Assembly: GCA_903913285.1 (NCBI GenBank)
Contig: CAIWKO010000037.1
Coordinates: 1 to 64,000 of the forward strand
DNA length: 64,000 nt
Direction of reading: 5' to 3'
From: an uncultured Bacteroidales bacterium
GTDB taxonomy: Bacteria > Bacteroidota > Bacteroidia > Bacteroidales > CAIWKO01
Shown one piece after another: positions 52,782-62,093 of the stretch. A program made the translations under genes and the position numbers. The notes beneath the pieces are model-generated. The model was not told the DNA's origin, ran no database searches, and saw only the letters and a list, made by a program, of their open reading frames with translations. How positions within the stretch are numbered: position 1 is the first letter of the stretch; each line of letters opens with the position of its first letter.

Positions 52782-53876
52782 TTAATAATAATCTATTTCA
52801 CACTCTGTAATTGTTTCTTCAATACCATTATAAAATGCCGTCTCCATTATCCAGTTACCTGTCTTATCAAAATCATATTTCTTTGTATGTTTTTCCAAAA
52901 TAAGCCAGCCAGAATTTAGTTCTTTCTCTTCTTGAATAGATCGTAAATCTTTCCATTCTTCATTGTAAAAGGTATCATAATCATAATTATTTTTCTTATG
53001 TCCTAAACGTTTTTCTTCTATTAAATTTCCATTGTCATCAAATTTGTAAATATCTTTTGTCAATAAATCGTTTTCTAAATCGTATCTTTTTTCCTCAATA
53101 ATATTCCCTTTTTTGTCTACTATATAAAAATAATTATTTAATAATTTTCCTTTTTCTTCTTGCTTTTCTTCAAGCATGTTTCCTTGTTCATCATAGCAAA
53201 ATATATTTCTTTTTAATAAAACCCCATTTTCTTCTTGCTTTTTTTCAAGTATATATCCTTTATCATCATAGCAAAATGTATTTCTTTTTAATAAAATACC
53301 ATCTGAATTATAGCCATTTTCCTCTATCTTATTTCCTTTTTCATCATAATTATAAGTATATTTAAAAGTCAAACACCCGTCTAACTTATAAAATCTTTTT
53401 TCACTAATAGTCCCATTGTTACTAAATTCATAAATACTTTTTAAATTTAATTTACTGTTGGCTTTATAATTTATCTCTTCTGTTTTATTTCCTTTTTCAT
53501 CATAACCAAATGTATTTTTATAAATTAAACTACCATCCGATTTATATTTGCCATTTTCAATCATATTCCCATTATCATCATACCTGTAACTAATTTTACA
53601 CCAAAATCCATAGTCAGAATTAAAAGAATTCTCCTCAATTATTTTTCCATTACCATCATAAATACAAGTACGTTTATAAGTTGAATTGTTTTCCAAATTG
53701 GAAGTATTCTCCTCTATTATATTTCCATTGTCATTAAAAGAATAATTATTAATAAAAAATTCTTTATCACATTTTCGAGTTTCCCCTAATCCATCTACGT
53801 CCTCGAAACGATATGCTTTTCTTTTTAAATTTCTTATTTTTCCAATTAGTTTTAGCTCAACAAGATCGTTTTTCAT
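52782..53876 (-). CDS. Cytoplasmic YD-like repeat protein
   Basis: The start is set at 53876 (MKNDLVELKLIG); the ten codons upstream are low-complexity. The protein has no signal peptide and no secretion tail. It consists of about eleven repeats of ~24-28 residues with the core YDEKGNKIEE-x-x-Y-x-x-DG, similar to RHS/YD hairpins. Repeat units sometimes duplicate closely (LLKRNTFCYDDKGYILEKKQ and LLKRNIFCYDEQGNMLEEKQ). It is AT-rich like the island genes. A beta-helix-like scaffold is likely; no toxin domain is seen. Function unknown. Confidence 0.7.
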   Translation of the reverse strand: MKNDLVELKLIGKIRNLKRKAYRFEDVDGLGETRKCDKEFFINNYSFNDNGNIIEENTSNLENNSTYKRTCIYDGNGKIIEENSFNSDYGFWCKISYRYDDNGNMIENGKYKSDGSLIYKNTFGYDEKGNKTEEINYKANSKLNLKSIYEFSNNGTISEKRFYKLDGCLTFKYTYNYDEKGNKIEENGYNSDGILLKRNTFCYDDKGYILEKKQEENGVLLKRNIFCYDEQGNMLEEKQEEKGKLLNNYFYIVDKKGNIIEEKRYDLENDLLTKDIYKFDDNGNLIEEKRLGHKKNNYDYDTFYNEEWKDLRSIQEEKELNSGWLILEKHTKKYDFDKTGNWIMETAFYNGIEETITECEIDYY

Positions 53877-53991
53877 ATAAATATTTATTAAAATTATCAG
53901 CTCCACTCGTTCATTCTAACCAACCTCCAACCCATTCACACCCACAAATTTAATTTTTATTTATTATATGACAAATTTATTTAAAGATAAG

Positions 53992-54015
53992 TTTGAAGAA
54001 AAGGCAGGGTCTTTT
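53992..54015. repeat. Hairpin at the right edge of the island, related to 47046-47065
   Basis: TTTGA followed by an AAAGGC-AGG-GTCTTT hairpin (G-U pair) and an A/T run. The left-side copy reads TTTGA, AAAGGC-AGA-GCCTTT. The direct orientation and flanking position could mark an island boundary, but a simple terminator is also possible. Confidence 0.4.
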
Positions 54016-54060
54016 TAAAATATAATTGGCTTAGGCATTGCATACGCCCAACGAAGGCTT

Positions 54061-54975
54061 TTATTGAAACAGAAAAATACTTCCAATTATCATAATTGCA
54101 ATAGCAATTATTTTAGGTAATAGCACATTGCGCGATAAGTTTTCTTTTGCTATGCCAGGAAAAAACTTAGTTGCAATTAAAGTTAAAAAAAGCACTATTG
54201 CCGGCTGAAAGCTGCCAACCAAATAAACCATAGTAACCGGAGCCAAAAGAATAGCAAAATTGGTTAATAGATTTCCGCCTATTGTAAACACTTCGATTAA
54301 AATGTTTAAAGAGAATATTTTTACACCACCCTTTTTATTCATAACAATAAACTCCCTGCGAAATTTAGGCACAAAAATAAAAATGATGATACCGCATAAA
54401 CCCAAGCCCACATATTCCCAAAAGGACGAAACCCAAAAATTATTTTCAATTGTAACGTATTTGAAAATAACACCACATATAGCTATCAAAAAACAAGAGA
54501 AAAGCATATAAATGGCAGACTTCCATTTAAATTTCTTTTTCTGACCTGTGAAATCAATAAATGTTAATACCAACCCGATTAGCACAATCACTGACCCGAT
54601 TAATTGGTGTTGGGTAAGCATTTCGCCCAGAAATAAATAACCAAGCCCAAAACCAAAAATCGGAACCGTTAAAAACCACGGCACTACAGCCGAAACATCT
54701 TCAATTTCGAGGGCGAATAGATACAAAATAAACCATGAAATGGTAATTACACCTGTTAAAATAAGGAGAAGCATATTGGTAACCGGAATCTGAAATATGC
54801 CACTTTTATTAATACCGACAATTATAGCAACCACAATGCCGATAAGACTTGTAAACAAAATTAATCCACCGGAGCTTTTTTCACCTGTCGAAAATTTTGA
54901 GACAAGATACTGGTCGAAAATATTTACAAATGACCATAAAAATGGTGCAGCTAATGCAATAAAAAACCAACTCAT
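54061..54975 (-). CDS. EamA/DMT-family membrane transporter
   Basis: This 304-residue protein has ten hydrophobic helices in two EamA repeats. The N-terminus MSWFFIALAAPFLWSFVNIF, the mid SAVVPWFLTVPIFGFGLGYLFLGE and the second-half PVTMVYLVGSFQPAIVLFLTL are typical. The substrate cannot be read. Codon use is more AT-rich than in the glycosidase operon downstream, closer to the island, so it may belong to the acquired region. It is monocistronic and lies between the island hairpin and a heptamer tract. Confidence 0.88.
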   Translation of the reverse strand: MSWFFIALAAPFLWSFVNIFDQYLVSKFSTGEKSSGGLILFTSLIGIVVAIIVGINKSGIFQIPVTNMLLLILTGVITISWFILYLFALEIEDVSAVVPWFLTVPIFGFGLGYLFLGEMLTQHQLIGSVIVLIGLVLTFIDFTGQKKKFKWKSAIYMLFSCFLIAICGVIFKYVTIENNFWVSSFWEYVGLGLCGIIIFIFVPKFRREFIVMNKKGGVKIFSLNILIEVFTIGGNLLTNFAILLAPVTMVYLVGSFQPAIVLFLTLIATKFFPGIAKENLSRNVLLPKIIAIAIMIIGSIFLFQ

Positions 54976-55174
54976 TTATATGAAGCTACAGGAACACAGA
55001 TTTTAATTTTATATTTTTTAAGAAAAATGCAGGATTATAATGCAATTTAGATGTTCTTAATGATTCTAACCCTAAATCAGTTTCAAGGCTTACAAATTTA
55101 ATTTTAAAATGAATAGCCATTACAAAACATTTAAAGTTTTTTAGAAAAATTATATTTATAAGAGAAAATAGTTT

Positions 55175-55234
55175 GCCATGAGCCACGAGCCAAAAGCCAT
55201 GATTTAGCCATTAGCCACAAGCCAAGAGCCATGA
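55175..55234. repeat. 7-nt-period repeat tract
   Basis: Words GCCATGA, GCCACGA, GCCAAAA, GCCATGA, then after a 4-base phase shift GCCATTA, GCCACAA, GCCAAGA, GCCATGA. These share words with 45341-45382 and, inverted, 24975-24995. The tract ends just before the fucosidase gene stop at 55239. Confidence 0.75.
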
Positions 55235-55238
55235 ATTT

Positions 55239-56666
55239 TCAGAAAAACCTCACCACCCATGCATAATTGGTTGGCGGTTTTTTGCGCAGGGCGGCAGGTA
55301 TGCTCACCAGGGTGTTGCCGTTTTCGGTTTTCCAGGCCAGAGCTTTGGTTGTGCCGGGCATCATGGCTTTGGCGCCTGTTTTGGGCGAAAAGTTTTTGAT
55401 GGTGATGGTGGCAGGCATCGTGGTTTCGGTTTCCCCGGCCAGATAAATGGCATACACGGTGTCGGCTTTGGCCGTGAACACGATGTTGCCGCTTTGGTAG
55501 GGCGCTACGGGTTTGGTGCCGTAAATAGCGCCGCTGTTCACGTGCATCCACGCGCCAATTTCGTCGAGGCGTTCATAAGCCACCGAGTCCCATTCGCCGT
55601 CGGGGCCGGGGCCAACGTTGAGCAGCAGGTTGCCCCCGCGCGACACTATGGTGCACAGGGTTTGGATGAGCACGCGGGCAGGTTTATAGGTATCGTGGGG
55701 CACATAGCTCCAGCTTGTGGCCATGGTCATGCAGGTTTCCCAGGGGTAGGGCAGCGGTTTGTCGGGCACTTGCTGTTCGGGAGTGAGGTAGTTTTGGTTG
55801 GGGCCTTCCACGGCGCGGTCGACCACGATGAGGCCGGGTTGCAGCCCCCGAGCCATCTTCACGATGGAGTTCATATCGATATCCTGATTGCAGGGTGTTT
55901 TTCCCCAGCGCGGCGAGGTGGTGGTGTAGGGTTGCACCCAGCCCCCGTCGAGCCACAATATGTCCACGTGGCCATAGCCTGTCATCAGTTCTTTGATCTG
56001 ACCCGAAGTGAAGGCTTTAAATTTCTCCCATTTTTCGGGATATTTGGAGTTGTCGTAGTTGGGGTTGCGGTCGTAGGGCGGGAAATAGGGGTCCCAATAC
56101 CAGGGGCAGTGCCAGTCGGGTTTCGAGAAATAGGCGCCCGTCATAAATCCCTTTGCCCGAAACGACTTGAACACCTCGTTGATGACGTTGGCCTTTGCAT
56201 TGGCCGAAAAAGGGCAGGCAGCATCGGTAATTTTATAATCGGTGAGTTTGGTATCGAACATGCAAAAACCGTCGTGATGTTTGGCGGTAACAACCACGTA
56301 GCGCATGCCGGCTTTTTGCGCGGTAGCGGCCCAGCGGTCGGGATTGAAGCGGGTGGGATTGAAGGTGGTTTTCAGGTTTTCGTAGGCGGTGCGGTATTTA
56401 AAATAGTCGCCGGCAAAAGCACCCTGCCGCTTGCACCAGTCTTCGTCTTCGGGGCAGAGGCTCCAGCTTTCCACTATGCCCCATTCGCTATAGGTGCCCC
56501 AATGCATCAGCAGGCCGAATTTCATATCCTGCCATTGCGCCAGTTTGTGTATCACCAGCGTATCGGTTGGGGGATAGTAGTTCTGTTGCTCGTGTTGGGC
56601 TTTCAGGTTGAGGCTGCACAGCGCCAGAAGCATGAATGCAGCTAAGCTTGTAAAGTTCTTTTTCAT
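55239..56666 (-). CDS. GH29 alpha-L-fucosidase-like glycosidase
   Basis: A 475-residue protein with a signal peptide (ending NLKAQ). GH29 motifs are KFGLLMHWGTYSEWG (50-63), YVVVTAKHHDGFCMFDT (~123-139) and the nucleophile Asp240 in HVDILWLDGGW. The C-terminal ~80 residues are a beta domain. Family GH29 hydrolyses alpha-L-fucosidic bonds; the acid/base residue cannot be fixed by eye. It is the last gene of a minus-strand operon with DUF4838 and a second GH29 gene. A periplasmic location is expected. Confidence 0.9.
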   Translation of the reverse strand: MKKNFTSLAAFMLLALCSLNLKAQHEQQNYYPPTDTLVIHKLAQWQDMKFGLLMHWGTYSEWGIVESWSLCPEDEDWCKRQGAFAGDYFKYRTAYENLKTTFNPTRFNPDRWAATAQKAGMRYVVVTAKHHDGFCMFDTKLTDYKITDAACPFSANAKANVINEVFKSFRAKGFMTGAYFSKPDWHCPWYWDPYFPPYDRNPNYDNSKYPEKWEKFKAFTSGQIKELMTGYGHVDILWLDGGWVQPYTTTSPRWGKTPCNQDIDMNSIVKMARGLQPGLIVVDRAVEGPNQNYLTPEQQVPDKPLPYPWETCMTMATSWSYVPHDTYKPARVLIQTLCTIVSRGGNLLLNVGPGPDGEWDSVAYERLDEIGAWMHVNSGAIYGTKPVAPYQSGNIVFTAKADTVYAIYLAGETETTMPATITIKNFSPKTGAKAMMPGTTKALAWKTENGNTLVSIPAALRKKPPTNYAWVVRFF

Positions 56667-56675
56667 GATGAAAGT

Positions 56676-58952
56676 TTATTTGATTTCTACCTCATCTACA
56701 AACACCCAGGCGCCGCCGTCGACCACGCCGCTCCATTTGGGCATCTTGCCCACGTTGCGGCAAAACACGCGGATGTATTTTGCCATCACGCCCTTGCCTT
56801 TGTTGAGCGGAATGGTGTAGTGCACTATTTGTTTATCGATCTTTTCGCCGGCATGGGGATTCACGTAGCGGCCAATTTGTTTGAACTCTTTGCCGTCGGT
56901 TGAAAAGCTGACCTTAATCTCGGTAGGCGCCAGTATCCACGAATCGTTGTTGTCGAGACAGTTCAACTGCACTTCTTTCACCATTTGGGTTTCTTTCAGT
57001 TCGATGGTGGCTTGCATATTGGTGTCGCACCAGCCGAGCCAGAGGGCGTAATAGTTTTGCGTGCCAAACGCCCCGTCGACAATAGTGTTGGGTCCGTCGG
57101 CGGGATATTCGTCGGAATAGGGAATATCACAGGTGATGCCTTTCACTTTCGTGAAACTGGATGAAACAGCTTTATCAAAGTAGTTGAGCATGTTCTTTTG
57201 GTACTGTTCGGGCGGTATACCCGATTCGTGGAAGATGGCGGGACCGTATTTTTTAGCATGCGTTATCAGTTCGGACAACATGGTCAAGGCTTGTTTTTTT
57301 ACTTTGTAGGTTCCGTTGGGGGTTTGCTCAAAGAGCCAGTAGGGCGTGTGGGGCATCATCTGGCACACTTCGAGCCAGGCATAGCGAACGGGCTGCAGGG
57401 CGTTTTCAACCCGCACTTTCATCACGGTGTCGTTGCCCACGGCTTTGAGCGCTTTGTCGAACAGGTCGAAATAGGTTATGAGGTTTTGAGGCGACAGATA
57501 GCCGTCTTTGTGGGTTGATGCAGGTTCGTAGAGCGTGAGATCCTTCCCCGACTTCTTCAGTTCGGAGGTCATCAGGTCGATATAGGCTCGGATGTAGGGG
57601 GCAGCCTTGCCATAATAGCCGCGCAGAAAATCGTTCATCAGGCTGTCGGCATTCTGGTTCACGTTCCACATGAGTTTGGCAAGCATATAGCCGCGCAGAT
57701 TTGAGAATTCAGTGTTTTCGGTAGTGAAACCCTGCTCGAACATCATCGTTGCATGATTTTCTTTAAAGAACTTCAGGTTGGGTTGCAACACATGAAAATT
57801 CGGGAAAGGGAGCAAGGAATTCGAGAAATTCACCACGTAGTCCCAAACCAGAATGTTTTTTGTGATCTTCGACCATCCGATGATATCTTCTTTAAAACTG
57901 CCTTTGGCGGTGTCTTCGGAAATGGGTTTGCTGCGGTCGCATTCGATGGTGCACAACATGATGTTGACGTTGGATGCCGGTTTGGTGATCAGAGGCGGTT
58001 TGCGGCTGTATTGATAGGCAAGTGTTGAGATGATTTTATCGGGAAAAGCTGCCGCAACTTTATTTACAAAGCGTAATATGCTTCCCGATGGAGATCCCTC
58101 GGCTTTGTCGACAGCGCTGCATTTGGGACATTCGCAATAATCGAAGTTGTCGCCCTGGCTCACCGACCAGTATTTGGCATCGGGTCGGTCGGCCATAAGT
58201 TTTTGCAAAGAAGCAATGACAATTTTCAACACATCGGGATTGCTCAGACATAATTGGTTTGGATTTCGAACTCCGTCGCGCAATGCAAAATATTCGGGAT
58301 GAGTTTCGAAATATTCGGACGCAGGCACTAATTTGCGCAGTGTGTGAACCCAAAGTCCCCAATCGGATGAAATGTCGTAACCATCGGCGTTCTCTTCTGC
58401 CACGGCGTTGTTTAGCTTTTGCCAACTGGTGAAGGGTTGGTAATAGGCATTGTTGTTGTAGGATACCCTGAAACCGAAAGAAGGATTTTCAATAAGGTTT
58501 ATCTGCGGAATTTCGAAATAGGGGAGATTAGGAATGATGAGCACGTTTTTGGTATAGCAGCGGCAGTTGGCATATTTTTCGAAAAAGGTATACACGGCAT
58601 ATTCGAGCCCCTGATCGGTCCGGGCACAGAAGGTAAGGCCTTTTGCTTCGGTTTTTATTATAAACCCCTGATCGCTTAGCTGAGACCATTCTTTGTTGTC
58701 TTTTTGTATAATTTGAAAAAGAACGGAATAGGCAAGCACGGTTTTTTTATCGTCGAAGGTGATGTTGGCCCCCGTGAGTTTGTTAAAATAGGTGGTGAAG
58801 ATATTGGCAACAGCCAGGGTTCCCTCGCCGCCCATGGTTTCGATCTGATAGGGAGTTTTGCCGTTTTCGGCCAACAACAGTTTTTGAGCGCGGATAAAAC
58901 CAGTGGCTACAAGAATCAGTAAAATTGCGATAAAGCTTGTTTTTTTTATCAT
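56676..58952 (-). CDS. DUF4838-domain protein with C-terminal discoidin-like domain
   Basis: A 758-residue protein with a signal peptide (1-22, ending GFIRAQ). The N-terminal ~100 residues (GEGTLAVANIFTTYFNKLTG, QGLEYAVYTFFEKYANCRCY) resemble the alpha-glucuronidase-type N-domain, followed by the DUF4838 core (PEYFALRDGVRNPNQLCLSN, YWSVSQGDNFDYCECPKCSA, STLAYQYSRKPP). The last ~130 residues (TIELKETQMVKEVQLNCLDN; EIKVSFSTDGKEFKQIGRYV) form an F5/8-type carbohydrate-binding domain. DUF4838 proteins occur in glycan-degradation loci. It sits between the two GH29 genes and likely acts on the same glycan. Confidence 0.88.
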   Translation of the reverse strand: MIKKTSFIAILLILVATGFIRAQKLLLAENGKTPYQIETMGGEGTLAVANIFTTYFNKLTGANITFDDKKTVLAYSVLFQIIQKDNKEWSQLSDQGFIIKTEAKGLTFCARTDQGLEYAVYTFFEKYANCRCYTKNVLIIPNLPYFEIPQINLIENPSFGFRVSYNNNAYYQPFTSWQKLNNAVAEENADGYDISSDWGLWVHTLRKLVPASEYFETHPEYFALRDGVRNPNQLCLSNPDVLKIVIASLQKLMADRPDAKYWSVSQGDNFDYCECPKCSAVDKAEGSPSGSILRFVNKVAAAFPDKIISTLAYQYSRKPPLITKPASNVNIMLCTIECDRSKPISEDTAKGSFKEDIIGWSKITKNILVWDYVVNFSNSLLPFPNFHVLQPNLKFFKENHATMMFEQGFTTENTEFSNLRGYMLAKLMWNVNQNADSLMNDFLRGYYGKAAPYIRAYIDLMTSELKKSGKDLTLYEPASTHKDGYLSPQNLITYFDLFDKALKAVGNDTVMKVRVENALQPVRYAWLEVCQMMPHTPYWLFEQTPNGTYKVKKQALTMLSELITHAKKYGPAIFHESGIPPEQYQKNMLNYFDKAVSSSFTKVKGITCDIPYSDEYPADGPNTIVDGAFGTQNYYALWLGWCDTNMQATIELKETQMVKEVQLNCLDNNDSWILAPTEIKVSFSTDGKEFKQIGRYVNPHAGEKIDKQIVHYTIPLNKGKGVMAKYIRVFCRNVGKMPKWSGVVDGGAWVFVDEVEIK

Positions 58953-58988
58953 GGAGTTAGGTTGTTAGTTCGTTATTATTTTGATTTT

Positions 58989-60317
58989 TCAGAATCCACC
59001 TTTTCCGACATAGAGGCGGAGGGGCTTTTTAAGTTCTACTTTCAGCACGGTCATGTATTTGTCATCAACTTCGGCGGGAACATGAATATAAACCAATCCG
59101 GGAACGCTGCTCCACGATATTTTCCCCACGATCTTCCAGGTTAAAGAAGTGTTGATGCCCACCACGCTGATATTTTTTATTTCGCTGTCGAGACCTTTGA
59201 TGGTGAGATCGCCATTGGCATGGCCGGGAATAAAGAGGTATAAACTTGTTGAATCTTTTGAAAGGGTGGTTGGCCCGTAGAAATGTCCCTGAGGCATGCC
59301 TGCAATGGTTCCGAAAATGGCTTCGCTGTGTTTGTTCGTCCAGTTTCCGAGTTCGCGCAGAATATATTCCTGTTCTTTGGGAATGGTTCCGTCTTCTTTG
59401 GGCCCGATATCCAAAAGCATGTTGCCTCCCATAGAGATGGCATCGGCAAAAATGGAAATGATTTCGTAGGGAGTTTTATAATTGGTGTCGTATTTACCCT
59501 GATAGCCCCATGAATCGTTGGTGGTCATGCATAATTCCCAATAGGGTGAATTGGGACGCGTTACCGGGAAGTTCTGTTCGGGCGTATCATAATCGCCATA
59601 GCCCTGCAGACGGCTGTTGATAATGGTATTGGGGTTTGATTGCAGAATAATACTACGAATATAATCGGAACGCCATTCGCCTGCGCTGTGTTCCCAATCG
59701 CCGTCGAACCACATCAAGTCGGGGTTGTAGGCTTTGAGTAATTCCTTGATCTGTCCGTGACAGAACTCCAGAAACTTTCCCCAGCGAATCGGGTCTTCGG
59801 CAGAATTATAGCGCGAGGAATCCTTCAGAAAGCCCGGATAATCGGGATAGCTCCAATCGATGAGGGAATAGTATAAGCCTACTTTTATATTATTATCGCG
59901 TAAGGCTTTCACAAAGGGAGTGAGTAGGTCGCGTTTGGCGGGCGACTTTTTGGGAATGCTCAGGTCGTTCATCTTGGTATCCCACAAAGCAACGCCGTCG
60001 TGGTGTTTAGAAGTGAGCACGGCATAACGTGCCCCGGTGGATTTTATCAAAGCAGCCCAATATTCGGGTTTGTAGTTTTTTGCCGTAAAACCGTTGATCT
60101 GTTTCATATAATTGGCATGGGAAATATGCTTGTTATGGAATGCCCATGATTCGGAAGTAGGATTGACAGCATAAATTCCCCAATGGATGAAGATGCCCAA
60201 TTTGGCATCGGCAAACCACTGCATTCTGGTTTTGTCGGGCTGATCTTTACTTTGGGCATGGATGTTTTGCGACAAACTAAGGCAAAGCATTATTACTATT
60301 GATAGACATCTTTTCAT
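58989..60317 (-). CDS. GH29 alpha-L-fucosidase-like glycosidase, operon lead gene
   Basis: A 442-residue secreted protein (signal peptide 1-22, ending NIHAQ). Motifs: AKLGIFIHWGIYAVNPTSESW, ARYAVLTSKHHDGVALWDTK, the nucleophile Asp205 in PDLMWFDGDW, and a C-terminal beta domain. It is a distant paralogue of the gene at 55239 (different length and little identity outside motifs), so the two may have different fucoside specificities. It leads the operon of GH29, DUF4838 and GH29; no SusC/SusD pair is nearby. Confidence 0.9.
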   Translation of the reverse strand: MKRCLSIVIMLCLSLSQNIHAQSKDQPDKTRMQWFADAKLGIFIHWGIYAVNPTSESWAFHNKHISHANYMKQINGFTAKNYKPEYWAALIKSTGARYAVLTSKHHDGVALWDTKMNDLSIPKKSPAKRDLLTPFVKALRDNNIKVGLYYSLIDWSYPDYPGFLKDSSRYNSAEDPIRWGKFLEFCHGQIKELLKAYNPDLMWFDGDWEHSAGEWRSDYIRSIILQSNPNTIINSRLQGYGDYDTPEQNFPVTRPNSPYWELCMTTNDSWGYQGKYDTNYKTPYEIISIFADAISMGGNMLLDIGPKEDGTIPKEQEYILRELGNWTNKHSEAIFGTIAGMPQGHFYGPTTLSKDSTSLYLFIPGHANGDLTIKGLDSEIKNISVVGINTSLTWKIVGKISWSSVPGLVYIHVPAEVDDKYMTVLKVELKKPLRLYVGKGGF

Positions 60318-60436
60318 ACTGTAGTAATTAGATTGCTAAAATACGAATTATACTTTTAGTTTTATAAAAATGACTAAATATTAAACCAATGGGAGGTTTT
60401 TGTATTTTTTAGAGGTGTTACTGCAAGCAAGTATAA

Positions 60437-61132
60437 CTACTCCGAAGTAATGTTAAATAATCCCCACAGATTATTTTCGGGAGGAGGAGCCAGAATTTGC
60501 ATGGCCTGTTTGCTCACGGGATGAACGAATTCAACTTTGCGGGCATGCAAACAAATAGAGCCATCAGGATTCGTCCGGTTGAAGCCGTATTTTACATCAC
60601 CTTTTATAGCGCAATCCATGGCAGCCAGTTGAGCCCTGATCTGATGATGCCGGCCTGTCATCAGGTCGATCTCCAACAAAAAATAACGTTCGCTGCTGCC
60701 GATGAGTTTGTATTTTAGTTCGGCAAGCTGCGCATCTTTCACAGGCATATTATATACCTGACTTTTATTTTGTTTTGGATTGCGCAAAATGTATTGTGAA
60801 AGCAGGTCTTCTTCTTTAGGCGGTTTGTTTTTTACGATAGCCCAATAGGTTTTTTTGAATTCGTGCTTTTTCAGCATTTCGTTCAGGCGCACCAAGGCTT
60901 TGCTGGTTTTAGCAAAAACCACAGTTCCGCTAACAGGCCGATCGATGCGGTGTGCCACACCCAAAAAGGCATCGCCGGGTTTGTTATATTTAAACTTGAT
61001 GAAAAGTTTTACCTGTTCTTCCAGTGAGTCGTCGCCTGAATTATCGGGTTGAACCAGCTGTCCCGGCAATTTATTAACGATGATAAGATGGTTGTCTTCA
61101 AACAATAACTGTTTGGAAATATCGAAGCTCAT
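60437..61132 (-). CDS. RluA-family pseudouridine synthase
   Basis: A 231-residue protein with the RluA/RsuA catalytic signature GVAHRIDRPVSGTVVFAKT (the aspartate in HRID is the nucleophile), preceded by IIVNKLPGQLVQPD and followed by LIGSSERYFLLEIDLMTGRHHQIRAQL, all typical. It isomerises uridine to pseudouridine in rRNA or tRNA; the target is not decidable from sequence. It lacks an S4 domain. It follows panB by 3 bases, so it is co-transcribed. Confidence 0.93.
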   Translation of the reverse strand: MSFDISKQLLFEDNHLIIVNKLPGQLVQPDNSGDDSLEEQVKLFIKFKYNKPGDAFLGVAHRIDRPVSGTVVFAKTSKALVRLNEMLKKHEFKKTYWAIVKNKPPKEEDLLSQYILRNPKQNKSQVYNMPVKDAQLAELKYKLIGSSERYFLLEIDLMTGRHHQIRAQLAAMDCAIKGDVKYGFNRTNPDGSICLHARKVEFVHPVSKQAMQILAPPPENNLWGLFNITSE

Positions 61133-61135
61133 GGA

Positions 61136-61954
61136 TCAATATTGTTCTTTTTTATTCGGGAAATCCTTAGCCTTGACATCGCGAATATACGAAAGTACGG
61201 CACCGCGAACTTCTTCGTTGAGGTTATGGTATCTGCGTAAAAAGCGTGGAGAGAAATCGGTATTGATACCAAGCATATCGTGAAGCACAAGCACTTGTCC
61301 GTCTACTTCACTTCCTGCTCCGATACCGATGGTGGGAGCTTTGACTTCATGAGTAACTATACCAGCTAATTTGGCCGGAATTTTTTCCAGAACAATCCCA
61401 AAACAACCTGCTTCATCTAATAAACGAGCATCTTCGCGCAATTTTAATGCTTCTTTTTCTTCTGTAGCACGAACTACATACGTTCCAAATTTATGAATCG
61501 ACTGAGGTGTGAGACCCAAATGTCCCATCACGGGGATTCCGGCAGATAAAATACGTTCAACAGATTCGATGATTTCGCTTCCACCTTCCATTTTAACTGC
61601 ATCAGCCCCCGATTCTTTCATGATACGGATGGCCGAAAATAAAGCGTTCTTTGAATTTCCCTGATATGTCCCAAATGGAAGGTCAACAACAACCAAAGCA
61701 CGACTAACTCCGCGCATAACTGAAGCTGCATGGTATATCATCTGGTCGAGGGTTATCGGAAGCGTGGAAGTATGACCTGCCATAACATTAGAGGCAGAAT
61801 CGCCCACCAGAATAACATCTATTTCTGCAGCATCAAGAATTTTAGCGAACGAAAAATCGTAAGCGGTGAGCATCGCAATTTTTCTCCCACGTAGTTTCAT
61901 CTCCTGCAATACATGCGTGGTTATTTTTGAGATCTTTCCATATTCTGTTGTCAT
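61136..61954 (-). CDS. panB: 3-methyl-2-oxobutanoate hydroxymethyltransferase
   Basis: Catalyses the first committed step of pantothenate synthesis, ketopantoate from alpha-ketoisovalerate and methylene-THF. The 272-residue TIM-barrel protein shows [31 protein letters not shown] (Asp/Ser metal and substrate contacts), [19 protein letters not shown], and [12 protein letters not shown]. Length matches the family. A minus-strand TACCTTTG -7 element lies 20 bases upstream of the start. It is paired with an RluA-type gene. Confidence 0.96.
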   Translation of the reverse strand: MTTEYGKISKITTHVLQEMKLRGRKIAMLTAYDFSFAKILDAAEIDVILVGDSASNVMAGHTSTLPITLDQMIYHAASVMRGVSRALVVVDLPFGTYQGNSKNALFSAIRIMKESGADAVKMEGGSEIIESVERILSAGIPVMGHLGLTPQSIHKFGTYVVRATEEKEALKLREDARLLDEAGCFGIVLEKIPAKLAGIVTHEVKAPTIGIGAGSEVDGQVLVLHDMLGINTDFSPRFLRRYHNLNEEVRGAVLSYIRDVKAKDFPNKKEQY

Positions 61955-61973
61955 AGCTGAAAATAATTTACTG

Positions 61974-61981
61974 CAAAGGTA
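61974..61981 (-). promoter_or_regulatory. -7 promoter element for panB
   Basis: The minus strand reads TACCTTTG (TAnnTTTG) 20 bases before the panB start. Confidence 0.5.
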
Positions 61982-62066
61982 TTAATTCGAACAATAAATG
62001 TTCAGATATTCAGTTTTTTTAATGAAATTATTTTAAAAGATTTAGCCTTAATGTTAATAGAATTCG

Positions 62067-62074
62067 TACTTTTG
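62067..62074 (+). promoter_or_regulatory. -7 promoter element for the lipoprotein gene
   Basis: TACTTTTG, 20 bases before the ATG at 62094, followed by TTGCAC as seen also upstream of rpsO. Confidence 0.55.
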
Positions 62075-62093
62075 TTGCACATAAAATAACATC

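Noticed and set aside
55494-56645. Long plus-strand open frame (383 codons) antisense to the GH29 gene
   Set aside because: It lies wholly inside a well-supported glycosidase gene and has no recognisable motif; GC-rich codons on the sense strand explain the open antisense frame.
61982-62093. Riboswitch or attenuator in the panB/lipoprotein intergenic region
   Set aside because: Only two divergent promoter elements are seen; no conserved aptamer-like structure is recognisable.
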